Assembly: GCA_964455095.1 (NCBI GenBank)
Contig: CAYVUV010000093.1
Location: forward strand, 20,899-84,898
Length of the DNA stretch: 64,000 bases
Origin: CAYVUV01 sp964455095
Lineage (GTDB): Bacteria > Desulfobacterota > Binatia > HRBIN30 > CADEER01
Direction of reading: 5' to 3'
The position numbers were made by a program, and so were the translations under genes. The notes below the pieces were generated by a model that saw nothing but the letters and a program-made list of their open reading frames with translations, ran no database searches and was not told where the DNA came from. Shown one piece after another: positions 7,108 through 15,733 of this stretch (positions within the stretch are counted from its first letter, which is position 1; each line of letters opens with the position of its first letter).

Positions 7108-8325
7108 ATGGAGAAGCAACGGCGATGGAGAGCGCTCTGCGGATTCGCGCTGGTCGCGCTGCTCGCGGCGGCATGCGGGGACGATGGCGACAAGCCCGCA
7201 GGGTTCCGGTTCGGCATGATCCTCGTCGGTCCGCAGAACGACCACGGCTGGTCGCAGGCCCACTACGAGGCGGGGCGGTACGTGCTGGAACAGCTCCATT
7301 TGCCGGCCGACGCGCTGATCGTGTTGGACAAGGTGAACCCGGTCGACCGCCCGCAGACCTCGATCGAGTCCGTCGTCGACGACATGGTAGCCCAGGGGGC
7401 GCAGCTCATTTTCGCCACCTCGGACGACATGAAGGACGGCATCGAGGCGGCGGCCCTGGCGCACCCGGACGTGCCGATGATCTGGTCGTCAGGTGACAGC
7501 GCCTGGGCGGAGGGCAAGGCCTATCGGGGCGACCTGACCAACCTCGGCAACATCATGGGCAGGATCGAGTACGGCAAGATGATCGCCGGATGCGCGGCGG
7601 CGCTGACGACGCAATCCGGCCAGATCGCCTACCTCGGTCCGCTGATCAACGACGAGACGCGCCGGCTGGTGAACTCGGCTTACCTCGGAGCGCGCTACTG
7701 CTACGAACACTTCCGCGATGAGGATCCCGCTCGCCTCGGCTTCGAAGTGAAGTGGATCGGCTTCTGGTTCAACATCCCCGGCGTCACGCTCGATCCGACG
7801 CAGGTCACCAATGAGCTGCTCGCAGCCGGAGCCGACGTGGTGATCTCGGGGCTCGACACGACCGAAGCTCTCGTGCGAGCCGGCGAGGTGGCGGCCGCTG
7901 GCGAGCCGGTGTGGGCCACGCCCTACAACTTCGCCGGTGGCTGTGCGGCGGCCCCGCAGGTCTGCCTGGGCGTCCCCTATTTCAATTGGGGCCCGGCGTA
8001 TCTCCATACGGCGCAATCGGTGATCGACGGGCAATTCGAAGCGCAGTGGCAGTGGCTGGGGCCCGATTGGGCCGACATCAACGACCGCGACCGCAGTGCG
8101 GTGGGTTGGCTCTCGGGTGACGGACTCTCCGCCAACGCCCAGGCCGACCTCGACAGCTTCATCGCCGGCCTGGGCGCTGGGAACATCCAACTGTACGTCG
8201 GCCCGCTGCAGTGGCAGGACGGGACGACCTTCCTCGCCGATGGCGAGCACGCGACGGACTTCCAGCTCTGGTACACTGAGAAGTTGCTCGAAGGCATTGT
8301 CGGCGCCAGCGCTGCCTCCCGATAG
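7108..8325 (+). CDS. BMP-family substrate-binding lipoprotein
   Basis: The 405-aa product has a GGAGG ribosome binding site 7 bases before the ATG. A signal peptide with lipobox LAAAC (Cys about residue 24) marks a lipid-anchored periplasmic protein. The body has the Bmp/PnrA-like fold signature: FRFGMILVGPQNDHGWSQAH at the N-terminus, a long alternating alpha/beta domain and a second lobe with GADVVISGLDTTEALV. Relatives bind nucleosides or related ligands for ABC import. No permease or ATPase genes are adjacent, so it may be an orphan receptor. A link to the divergent RiPP operon is possible but unproven. Confidence 0.85.
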   Translation: MEKQRRWRALCGFALVALLAAACGDDGDKPAGFRFGMILVGPQNDHGWSQAHYEAGRYVLEQLHLPADALIVLDKVNPVDRPQTSIESVVDDMVAQGAQLIFATSDDMKDGIEAAALAHPDVPMIWSSGDSAWAEGKAYRGDLTNLGNIMGRIEYGKMIAGCAAALTTQSGQIAYLGPLINDETRRLVNSAYLGARYCYEHFRDEDPARLGFEVKWIGFWFNIPGVTLDPTQVTNELLAAGADVVISGLDTTEALVRAGEVAAAGEPVWATPYNFAGGCAAAPQVCLGVPYFNWGPAYLHTAQSVIDGQFEAQWQWLGPDWADINDRDRSAVGWLSGDGLSANAQADLDSFIAGLGAGNIQLYVGPLQWQDGTTFLADGEHATDFQLWYTEKLLEGIVGASAASR

Positions 8326-8375
8326 GAAAATCCATGAATCGGCAGGCATCCACATTGCCTTGTGACAGGGAGGCG

Positions 8376-10007
8376 TTAGTCCGAACACTCGTTCAATGCC
8401 GCATCGACGGCCGCGACGAGCTCGTCGATCGTGATTTGGTCGCTGTTGTCGATGTCGAATGCTGCGCAGTCGTCGACCGATCGTTGGCCGAGCGCGATCG
8501 CAACACCGGCGATCAACTCATCGATCGATACGATGCCGTCGCCTCCACAGTCGCCGTCGCACGTGATGGGAGTCGGAACCGTCGGGGTCGGACTGGCGGG
8601 AAGGGTCGGCATCGCAGTGTGCGTAGCGGTCCCGCTGGGTATCGCTTCGGGTGTCGGACTCGGTGGGTTCCGCGGCGTGCCCGTTGCCGATGGTAGCAGC
8701 GCGCCCGCGGGCGTCGGCGTTGCGCTCGGAGCCGGCGTCGCGGAGACGGTCGAGGTTGCTGTAGGAACGGAGGTCGCCTCGGCAAACCGTTGCCCGAACA
8801 CGCCCTCGGAGCGGCCATCCTGACCGACGTAATAGTTTCCGCTCGACCAGACGACCACGAAGCCTCCGTCCGCAGCCATTCCCAAAGCCGGGTACACCTG
8901 AGGGTACGGGGTGTAGCTGTTGACCTGGAACTCCGTACCAACCGCCCGTCCCGCGCTGTCATAGCGTTGCCCGAATACGCTATAGCCACCGAATCTGTAG
9001 TCGCCGTCCTGGCTGCCGCTCTGCCAAACCACGACGAACGCTCCGTCTGTGCCGGCAGCAATCGCCGGAAATTCTTGCAGGTCCCAGGTATAGGTGTTGA
9101 TCCGAAACTCCGTACCCAGGGGGCGCCCGGCCGTGTCGTAGCGTTGCCCGGCCACGCCAACTTCGTAGCCCTTCTGGTCGCCATGCCACACCACGACGAA
9201 CGCTCCGGCCACGCCGGCCGCAACTGCCGGGGAGGCCTGGAAACCCTCCGTGTGCGTGTTGACCTGGAACTCTCCACCTACCGGCTGCCCATCGCGATCG
9301 TAAAGCTGCCCGAACACGGCGCTGACGCTGCCGTCTCGGTCGACGTCATCCCACACCACCACGAAGCTCCCGTCCTCGCCGACCGCTACCGCAGGGTTGC
9401 TCTGGGAACTCCGCGTGTGCGTGTTGACCTGAAACTCCCTGCCCACGGCATGTCCCGCGCTGTCATAGCGCTGACCGAACACACCCCAACTACTCTCGTC
9501 CTGGAAATTGCTGATCCACACCACCACGACGGTCCCATCAGCGCCCGCGGCTACATTCGCAAGGCCCTGCGTCATCCGGGTGTAGGTGTTCACCTGAAAC
9601 TCTGTGCCCACCACCTGCCCGACGCTGTCGTAGCGCTGCCCGAATACGCCGTAGCCACCGTTGTCTCGCTCGCTGGCCCAGACGACCACGAAGGTCCCGT
9701 CTCCACCGGCCGCCATCGCCGGGCTGCGCTGCGGGGCTTCCGTGTATGTATTGACCTGAAACTCTTCGCCCACTGCTTGCCCGGCGCTGTCGTAGCGCTG
9801 GGCGAACACACCGAAGTTCTCGCCATCGCGGGGGCTGCTCCACGCCACCAGGAACGATCCATCCGCGCCGACCGCCACCGCCGGATCGCGCTGCGACCGA
9901 TGCGTGTAGGTATTGACCTGAAACTCCGTCCCCACCGGCCTGATCTCGGCAACGACGCCGAGCGGCAACAGGAGCGAAGCGGCTCCGATCACGGTGCGGA
10001 TCCCCAT
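8376..10007 (-). CDS. Secreted tandem-repeat protein with dockerin-like tail
   Basis: The 543-aa product has a short signal peptide (TVIGAASLLLPLGVVA). Residues 25-400 are about seven copies of a roughly 55-residue unit: VGTEFQVNTYT, AVA-x-GxDGSFVVVW-x-S, GVFGQRYDSAG. A Thr/Pro-rich linker (about 405-475) leads to a Cys-rich duplicated EF-hand/dockerin-like module starting CDGDCGGDGIVSIDELI. Similar repeats occur in secreted proteins of unknown function, possibly as propeller blades. It is probably extracellular. No catalytic site is evident. Confidence 0.8.
   Translation of the reverse strand: MGIRTVIGAASLLLPLGVVAEIRPVGTEFQVNTYTHRSQRDPAVAVGADGSFLVAWSSPRDGENFGVFAQRYDSAGQAVGEEFQVNTYTEAPQRSPAMAAGGDGTFVVVWASERDNGGYGVFGQRYDSVGQVVGTEFQVNTYTRMTQGLANVAAGADGTVVVVWISNFQDESSWGVFGQRYDSAGHAVGREFQVNTHTRSSQSNPAVAVGEDGSFVVVWDDVDRDGSVSAVFGQLYDRDGQPVGGEFQVNTHTEGFQASPAVAAGVAGAFVVVWHGDQKGYEVGVAGQRYDTAGRPLGTEFRINTYTWDLQEFPAIAAGTDGAFVVVWQSGSQDGDYRFGGYSVFGQRYDSAGRAVGTEFQVNSYTPYPQVYPALGMAADGGFVVVWSSGNYYVGQDGRSEGVFGQRFAEATSVPTATSTVSATPAPSATPTPAGALLPSATGTPRNPPSPTPEAIPSGTATHTAMPTLPASPTPTVPTPITCDGDCGGDGIVSIDELIAGVAIALGQRSVDDCAAFDIDNSDQITIDELVAAVDAALNECSD
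8840..9960 (-). repeat. In-gene tandem repeats of about 165-175 bp
   Basis: Roughly seven direct repeats share the segments coding for EFQVNTYT and VFGQRYDSAG. They are coding units of the surrounding gene and diverge mostly at third positions and in the loop between the two motifs. Confidence 0.75.
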
Positions 10008-10218
10008 TGTTTGCCCCTTTGCGCGGAGCGGACCGAGACCATCCGCCCGACATTGAGTGTTGATACCTAAAGGGGGCCAGGGCGGTCAAAGATATCTTGT
10101 GTCTTCGCCTCTGGAGCGCTCATGGCGGCGTTGACCAGCCACAATCCCCGAAGCGAGCCGCTTGAGCGTCGCCGGACTCACGTTGGCGACGTCGCTCCCG
10201 ACGACGACGTGCATGCTG

Positions 10219-11037
10219 TCAACGAACGCAGCGGAACCCGGTGTCGCCGTTTCTGCGGCCGTTCGGCGCGTAGGCCTTGTCGGAGACGCGCAGCGCGATC
10301 GGGTAGTAGCTCCACGCGCCGCCGCGCATCTCGTGGCGCGTGTCGTTGCCGTCGAGGACGAACTCCCACACGTTGCCCGCCATGTCCTTGGCGCCGACGG
10401 GCGAGTCGCCGGCCGGGAACGACCCGACCGGCGCGGTCGAGATGAAGCCGTCGTCGAACTCCTTCAGGCCCCAGCGGTCGGGCTTGCTCTCGAGCAGCGT
10501 CTTGTCGGAGAGGTTCGCCTGCGGCGACGGCTTCACTGCCTCGTTGCCCCACGGGTAACGCCGCCCGTCCGTACCGCGCGCCGCGCGCTCCCATTCCACT
10601 GCCGTCGGCAGGCGTTTCTTCGCCCACTTGCAGAAGCCTCCAGCCGCCTCCCAGCTGATGCAGTTGATCGGATGCCGGTCGCGGTCCGGCTTGCCCCAGT
10701 TGCACGTCCACGCCAGGTCGGGCTCGTCCGCCGTCCCCGAGCTCGGCAGCTCGAGCCCCTGCGCGGAGCAAGCGCCCGTATCGACGCAGGCCCGGTACTG
10801 CGCGACGGTGACCTCGGTGACATCGATCTCGAACGCCGGCGTCTCGACGACACGGCCCGGCTTTTCGTCGTCCTCGCACTCCGTATCGACTGCGTCGTTA
10901 CAGCCGATCAATCCCTTGCCGGCGGGCACGGCCACCATCGCCGGGCCGGCAGCAGGCGGCGGCGCCGCTACCACCTCGAACGGTGCCACGAACAGCGCCA
11001 CCGTGAAGAGAAAGAAACACGCCATGAGCTCTCTCAT
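10219..11037 (-). CDS. Exported SUMF1/formylglycine-generating-enzyme-like protein
   Basis: The 272-aa product has a signal peptide (MACFFLFTVALFVAP). The FGE-sulfatase/SUMF1 domain fills residues 35-272, with the hallmarks FEIDVTEVTVAQYRACV, INCISWEAAGGFCKW, RLPTAVEWERAARG, YPWGNEA, DMAGNVWEFV and the C-terminal GDTGFRCVR. True sulfatase activators use a Cys pair near the C-terminus; only the GFRCVR Cys is obvious here, so formylglycine generation is doubtful. No sulfatase gene is nearby. Many exported SUMF1 relatives are oxidases or binding proteins of unknown role. Confidence 0.85.
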   Translation of the reverse strand: MRELMACFFLFTVALFVAPFEVVAAPPPAAGPAMVAVPAGKGLIGCNDAVDTECEDDEKPGRVVETPAFEIDVTEVTVAQYRACVDTGACSAQGLELPSSGTADEPDLAWTCNWGKPDRDRHPINCISWEAAGGFCKWAKKRLPTAVEWERAARGTDGRRYPWGNEAVKPSPQANLSDKTLLESKPDRWGLKEFDDGFISTAPVGSFPAGDSPVGAKDMAGNVWEFVLDGNDTRHEMRGGAWSYYPIALRVSDKAYAPNGRRNGDTGFRCVR

Positions 11038-11059
11038 TCTCTTGCCGCCCCCATCGCAA

Positions 11060-11476
11060 CTACAACAGCTTCACGCGATTGCGTTTGGCCGCCGTTCGGA
11101 GCGGGCCGTCCCTGCACGCGAGCGGAAGCTTCTTTCGCAGTGCCAGCTCGAGATAGGCCGCGTCATACACGCTCAATCCGTAACGCGTCGCGAGCTCGGA
11201 CAGCCTCCCAAAGGCCAGCGCCGCCATCTCGTGATCCAGGGCCACCGACAAATGCGCGAGCGCAGTCAGCGCCGCGACCCGTTCCTCCTCAGTGAGCTTC
11301 CCGCGCCGCGTGAGCACGAGCAAGGCGTTGGCGGTCTCGAGCGACCACAGCGCTGGCGCTCGCACGCCCGCCCCAGCCGCAATGGCATCGAGGAGCGCTT
11401 GTGACTGCGGCGTCGCCTGTGCGGGGTGGACCCAGGCGATGCCGATCGACGCATCGACGACAAATTCTTTCGTCAC
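11060..11476 (-). CDS. PIN-domain toxin (VapC-like)
   Basis: The 138-aa product has acidic residues at the PIN nuclease positions: Asp8 (VVDASIGIAW), Glu47 (WSLETANALL), Asp105 (LSVYDAAYLELAL) and Asp123 (ACRDGPL). It overlaps the upstream antitoxin by four bases (ATGA), the usual type II arrangement. VapC-type toxins cleave tRNA or rRNA and are neutralised by the cognate antitoxin. The triad is complete, so it should be active. Confidence 0.9.
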   Translation of the reverse strand: MTKEFVVDASIGIAWVHPAQATPQSQALLDAIAAGAGVRAPALWSLETANALLVLTRRGKLTEEERVAALTALAHLSVALDHEMAALAFGRLSELATRYGLSVYDAAYLELALRKKLPLACRDGPLRTAAKRNRVKLL

Positions 11477-11736
11477 CGCCGACCTTCTTCGATGGCCGAC
11501 CGAACCTCCGCGTCCGCAATCGATTCTTTCGCTTGGGTGCGGACGCGTATTCGCTCTTGGAGCTCCTTCAGCTCTGCGACCGCCTGTCGAACCGCGTTAA
11601 GCTGTCGTCCTTCTGCGGGAATCATCCTGGCAACGGGCTTGTCATGGCGGGTCACGACAACCTCCTCGCCGCCCGCCACTCGATCGAGCAGTTTGCCAAA
11701 CCGATTCTTCGCCTCCAATGCCGTCACGGTGATCAT
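11473..11736 (-). CDS. Phd/YefM-type antitoxin
   Basis: The 87-aa product begins MITVTALEAKNRFGKLLDRV and continues EEVVVTRHDKPVARMIP, the DNA-binding fold of Phd/YefM antitoxins. The acidic C-terminal half would wrap the toxin. It is the first gene of the pair and overlaps the PIN toxin by four bases. Autoregulation is usual in the family but no operator was identified here. Confidence 0.9.
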   Translation of the reverse strand: MITVTALEAKNRFGKLLDRVAGGEEVVVTRHDKPVARMIPAEGRQLNAVRQAVAELKELQERIRVRTQAKESIADAEVRSAIEEGRR

Positions 11737-11833
11737 CGGGCGCAGAGAATAGCTAGTCAGTGGCTGTTTTACAACGCAGGAGGAGCCGTCGGCGCTCTCT
11801 ACAAAGAGCGGTGGGTAGGATACGACTCATGCC

Positions 11834-13615
11834 ATGAGCACGACAGACTTCGATGCGGATGCGCTGCGCGCGCGCTATCGCGCCGAGCGCGACAAGCGGC
11901 TGCGCGCCGACGGCAACGAGCAGTATGTCGAGATGGCGGGAACCTTCGCGCACTATCTCGACGATCCCTACACCGCCCCGATCGAGCGAGCGCCGCTCAC
12001 CGATGCGGTGGAAGTGGCGATCATCGGCGGCGGCTTTGGCGGCCTGCTGGTCGCCGCCCGCCTGCGGCTAGCCGGCATCGATGACCTGCGCTTGATCGAG
12101 AAGGGCGGCGACGTCGGCGGCACCTGGTACTGGAACCGCTACCCGGGCGCCGCCTGCGACGTCGAGTCGTACGTCTATCTGCCGCTGCTGGAAGAGGTCG
12201 GGTACGTGCCGAAGGAGAAATACTCCCGCGCCCCCGAGATCCTCGAGCACAGCCGCGCCATCGCGCGCCAGTTCGGGCTCTACGAACGCGCCTGTCTGCA
12301 GACCGAGGTGACCGGCCTGCAGTGGGACGAGGGCGAGCGCCGCTGGATCGTGTCCACCAACCGCGGCGACCGCATGCGGGCCCGCTTCGTAGTGATGGCC
12401 AATGGTCCGCTGCATCGGCCGAAGCTGCCCGGCATCCCCGGCGTCGAGTCGTTCGCCGGTCACTCCTTCCACACCAGTCGGTGGGACTATGCGTACACCG
12501 GCGGGACCAGCGAAGGTCACCTCGACCGGTTGCACGACAAGGTCGTGGGCGTCATCGGCACGGGGGCGACCGCCGTCCAGTGTGTGCCCCACCTCGGCGC
12601 CGCGGCGCGGCACCTGTATGTCTTCCAGCGCACGCCGTCGTCGATCGACGTGCGCGCCAACCGGCCCACCGATCCGAGCTGGGCGGCCGGCCTGGCGCCC
12701 GGTTGGCAGCGGCGGCGCATGGACAACTTCAACAACCTCGTGTCGGGGATCTTCGAGCCCGAGGATCTCGTCGGCGACGGCTGGACCGACATCATCGGCA
12801 AGCTGTTGCTGCGCCTGCGCGAGGCCGCGGCCGACGGCGGCGCGATGAGCGTCGCGGAGAGTCTCGAGCTGTCCGATTTCGAGAAGATGGAGCAGGTGCG
12901 CGCCCGCGTCGACGCACTGGTGGCCGACCCGACCACCGCCGCGGCGCTGAAGCCGTACTACCGATTGTTCTGCAAGCGCCCCTGCTTTCACGACGAGTAC
13001 CTGCAGACCTTCAACCGCCCGAACGTGACGCTGGTCGACACCGACGGCAAAGGGGTCGAGCGCATCACGCCGGGCGGGGTCGTGGTCGCCGGGCGCGAGT
13101 ACGCCCTCGACTGCCTGATCTACGCCACCGGCTTCGAGGTCGGCACCGACTACTCGCGCCGCGCCGGCTATGAGGCCCGCGGCTGCGAGGGCCTGACCCT
13201 GACCGAGAAGTGGCGCGACGGCGCGGCGACGCTGCACGGCTTCTACAGCCGCGGCTTCCCCAACTGCTTCATCGTCAGCCTCGTGCAGTCGGGCTTTTCG
13301 GTCAACTTCCCGCACATGTTGGACGAGCAGGCCAAGCACCTCGCCTACGTGCTGGGACAGGCCCGCACGCGCGGCGCGACGCGCATCGAAACCAGCCAGC
13401 AGGCGGAGGACGACTGGGTGCGCCAGATCCTCGACCTGGCGCAGATGAACGTCCAGTTCCTCGAGTCCTGCACGCCCGGCTACTACAACAACGAAGGCCG
13501 GCCGGCGGAACGCAGCGCGCGCGACGGCTTCTACGGCGGCGGCTCGCCGGCCTTCATCCGCCTGTTGGAAGACTGGCGCGCGCGCGGCGACCTGGCCGGG
13601 TTGGAGCTGTCCTGA
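11834..13615 (+). CDS. Flavin monooxygenase, Baeyer-Villiger type
   Basis: The 593-aa product has two Rossmann motifs: the FAD site VAIIGGGFGG (residues 61-70) and the NADPH site VIGTGATAVQ (240-249). Between them lies FAGHSFHTSRWD (207-218), a close fit to the Baeyer-Villiger fingerprint FxGxxxHxxxWP/D. Also typical is GGDVGGTWYWNRYPGAACDVES (first 20 of it at 91-110). The long N-terminal extension and full length match cyclohexanone- and steroid-type enzymes. The likely reaction is NADPH- and O2-dependent insertion of oxygen next to a ketone. The substrate cannot be told and the neighbours give no pathway. Confidence 0.9.
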   Translation: MSTTDFDADALRARYRAERDKRLRADGNEQYVEMAGTFAHYLDDPYTAPIERAPLTDAVEVAIIGGGFGGLLVAARLRLAGIDDLRLIEKGGDVGGTWYWNRYPGAACDVESYVYLPLLEEVGYVPKEKYSRAPEILEHSRAIARQFGLYERACLQTEVTGLQWDEGERRWIVSTNRGDRMRARFVVMANGPLHRPKLPGIPGVESFAGHSFHTSRWDYAYTGGTSEGHLDRLHDKVVGVIGTGATAVQCVPHLGAAARHLYVFQRTPSSIDVRANRPTDPSWAAGLAPGWQRRRMDNFNNLVSGIFEPEDLVGDGWTDIIGKLLLRLREAAADGGAMSVAESLELSDFEKMEQVRARVDALVADPTTAAALKPYYRLFCKRPCFHDEYLQTFNRPNVTLVDTDGKGVERITPGGVVVAGREYALDCLIYATGFEVGTDYSRRAGYEARGCEGLTLTEKWRDGAATLHGFYSRGFPNCFIVSLVQSGFSVNFPHMLDEQAKHLAYVLGQARTRGATRIETSQQAEDDWVRQILDLAQMNVQFLESCTPGYYNNEGRPAERSARDGFYGGGSPAFIRLLEDWRARGDLAGLELS

Positions 13616-13676
13616 CCGTTCGTTCAAGACGCCCAATCGTTTGACCGGGGCACCAACGAAGATTGTGCCCAACGGC

Positions 13677-14273
13677 ATGTCGAATCGCCGCAACCCCACT
13701 CGCGTTCCGACGACCCGCAATCGCGCGAAGCGTCTGGCGGCGCTCCGGACTCTGGGACTGGTTGCGGCCGGCGCCGCATTGCTCCTCTGGGTATCGCACA
13801 ATCGCCCCGAAGCGCCGACGACAGTTGCCGAACCACAGGTCTCACTGCGCAACGACCTCGCCGCGACCCCTCAGAAGCCAGCGCCACGCACCGTGTCGGA
13901 GCAGCAGGCAAGAGTCGCAGCCGAGGTTCTGCGCGGCTTTCCGCTCGATCAGAAGCCGCTGGCCGAGCCGATCGCGGTGTTGGCTCTCGTCGGCGATGAC
14001 GAGGCGGCGGCGTATGCCAGCCAGCTGGCACAAGTCGTCAAAGCGGGGGGATGGGCCACGACCCTGGCGACGACCAGGGCGAGCTATTCAGGTGTCATGT
14101 GCCTGGTCGACAACGCCACGCAGTTTCCCGTCCACGCCCGGGCACTGACCCTCGCATTCGAGCAGGCCGGGATCGCGTGTACCGCGGCGAATAAGGGTGC
14201 GCCGCCGTCCAATCGAATCGAGATCGTCGTCGGTCACCAGGGCATCGGCGAGCTGCCCGGCGGGCCCCGATAG
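13677..14273 (+). CDS. Single-pass membrane protein of unknown function
   Basis: The product is 198 aa from ATG 13677; a start 12 codons upstream is also open. It has a basic N-terminus, one transmembrane segment (LGLVAAGAALLLWVS, about residues 26-40) and a periplasmic domain. The domain is rich in alpha/beta pattern (AVLALVGDDEAAAYASQLAQ and GVMCLVDNATQFPVHARAL). Two Cys residues could pair. It resembles small periplasmic domains of envelope proteins, but I do not recognise the family. It follows the monooxygenase by 61 bases on the same strand. Confidence 0.6.
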   Translation: MSNRRNPTRVPTTRNRAKRLAALRTLGLVAAGAALLLWVSHNRPEAPTTVAEPQVSLRNDLAATPQKPAPRTVSEQQARVAAEVLRGFPLDQKPLAEPIAVLALVGDDEAAAYASQLAQVVKAGGWATTLATTRASYSGVMCLVDNATQFPVHARALTLAFEQAGIACTAANKGAPPSNRIEIVVGHQGIGELPGGPR

Positions 14274-14407
14274 GCCCGGCGGGATTTCTTCCCGTCAGCG
14301 AAGATCGCGATCGGGTTGCCGGCGGTGTGCCAGCTCACGCGCTGCCAGCGACCACGAAGGCCGTCCCGTTTTCACGACGAGGCCCAGACGCTACTTTGCC
14401 CGCACCC

Positions 14408-15700
14408 ATGAAGCCCGGTGTCCGCGTCCTCGCCGTCCTCGCCGCCCTTCTGCTGAGTGCGTCCGCGGCCCGCGCCTGCCCCGGCGACTGCAACGGCGAC
14501 AGCCGCGTCGCGGTGGCCGAGCTCGTCCTCGGTGTCCGCATTGCCCTCGGGCAGACGGCGACGGATTCCTGCGCGGCCGTCGACGGCGACCGATCGGGCG
14601 ACGTGGCGGTTGTCGAGTTGGTCGCCGCCGTGCGCGCCGCGCTGGCGGGCTGTCGCCTCGCCTTCGATGCTGCACAGCGGTATGCCGCGGGCGACTCGCC
14701 GCGTTCGGTCGCGGTCGCCACTCTCGACGACGACGTCTGGCCCGACATCGCCGTCGCCAATCACATCTCCAACGACGTCTCCGTGCTGCTGAACGACGGC
14801 ACCGGATCCTTTCTCCCGCAAGTCCGCCACCGCGTCGGATTGATTCCGCTCGGCATCGCGATCGCCGATTTCGACGCCGACGGCGCCGCCGACATCGCCA
14901 CCGCCAACGGCGGATCGGGTGACGTCTCGATCCTGCTCGGTCGCGGTGATGGCTCTTTCGAGGACGAGCGGCGCTATCCAGCCCGCGCCGACGCGCGCAC
15001 CATCCTCGCGGCGCGGATCGATGCCAATCAGACGATCGACCTGGTCATCGCCTCCCCCACCGGCACGGGAATCAATGTCCTGTTCGGCCGCGGCGATGGG
15101 ACCTTCGATGCGGCCGTCATCGGCGCCGGCTTCCAGCCGTGGTGGGTAGCGCTCGGAGATGTCACCGGCGACGCGATCCCGGACCTCGTCACGGCGAACG
15201 CCGAGTCGATCGACCTGACCATTCTCGCCGGCATCGGCGGCGGCAGCTTCGTCGGCCGCAGCCGGTTGCCGTTGCGCGCAGCGGGATTCTCCGTCGCCAT
15301 CGCCGACGTCGATCGCGACGGCGTCGCCGACCTTCTGACCGGCAATGGTCAAGACGCCAGCGTTTCTCTGCTACTCGGCGGCGCGGGCGGCTCCTTCGCG
15401 GCACCCGTCCGGATTGCGGTCGGAGACGGACCGTTCCCGGTGCACATCGCCGACATGAACGGCGACACGCTCCCCGACATCGTCACCGCCAACGAGTTTT
15501 CGGACGATGTCTCGATCCGTCTGGGGCGCGGCGACGGGACATTTGAAATGGATCAGCGCGTGGCGATGGGTGAGTCTCCCTACGCCGTCGCGGTCAGCGA
15601 CCTGAACCGCGATGGAAGGCTCGACCTCGTCGCCGCGACCGGTGCCACCGACGACGTCGCGGTCCGCCTGCGCACCCGCGCGCCACTCAGCGCCCCCTAG
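14408..15700 (+). CDS. Secreted FG-GAP/VCBS-repeat protein with N-terminal dockerin-like module
   Basis: The 430-aa product has a signal peptide (VLAVLAALLLSASAARA). The mature protein opens with the Cys-rich duplicated EF-hand module (CPGDCNGDSRVAVAELVLG and AVDGDRSGDVAVVELV). Residues 85-425 are about seven FG-GAP/VCBS-like repeats (SVAVATLDDD-x-WPDIAVAN, VSVLLNDGTGSF), each with a calcium-binding-like DxDxDGxxD loop. Such repeats fold into a beta-propeller used in adhesion or scaffolding outside the cell. The dockerin-like module is at the front here but at the back in two other proteins of the window. No enzyme motif is visible. Confidence 0.85.
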   Translation: MKPGVRVLAVLAALLLSASAARACPGDCNGDSRVAVAELVLGVRIALGQTATDSCAAVDGDRSGDVAVVELVAAVRAALAGCRLAFDAAQRYAAGDSPRSVAVATLDDDVWPDIAVANHISNDVSVLLNDGTGSFLPQVRHRVGLIPLGIAIADFDADGAADIATANGGSGDVSILLGRGDGSFEDERRYPARADARTILAARIDANQTIDLVIASPTGTGINVLFGRGDGTFDAAVIGAGFQPWWVALGDVTGDAIPDLVTANAESIDLTILAGIGGGSFVGRSRLPLRAAGFSVAIADVDRDGVADLLTGNGQDASVSLLLGGAGGSFAAPVRIAVGDGPFPVHIADMNGDTLPDIVTANEFSDDVSIRLGRGDGTFEMDQRVAMGESPYAVAVSDLNRDGRLDLVAATGATDDVAVRLRTRAPLSAP

Positions 15701-15733
15701 GCACAACAATTTCTGTTTGGTAGGCAGATTCAA

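Noticed and set aside
8840..9960. Regular repeats that could suggest a CRISPR or other array
   Set aside because: The units are about 170 bp, coding and in frame, with protein-level conservation; they are domain repeats.
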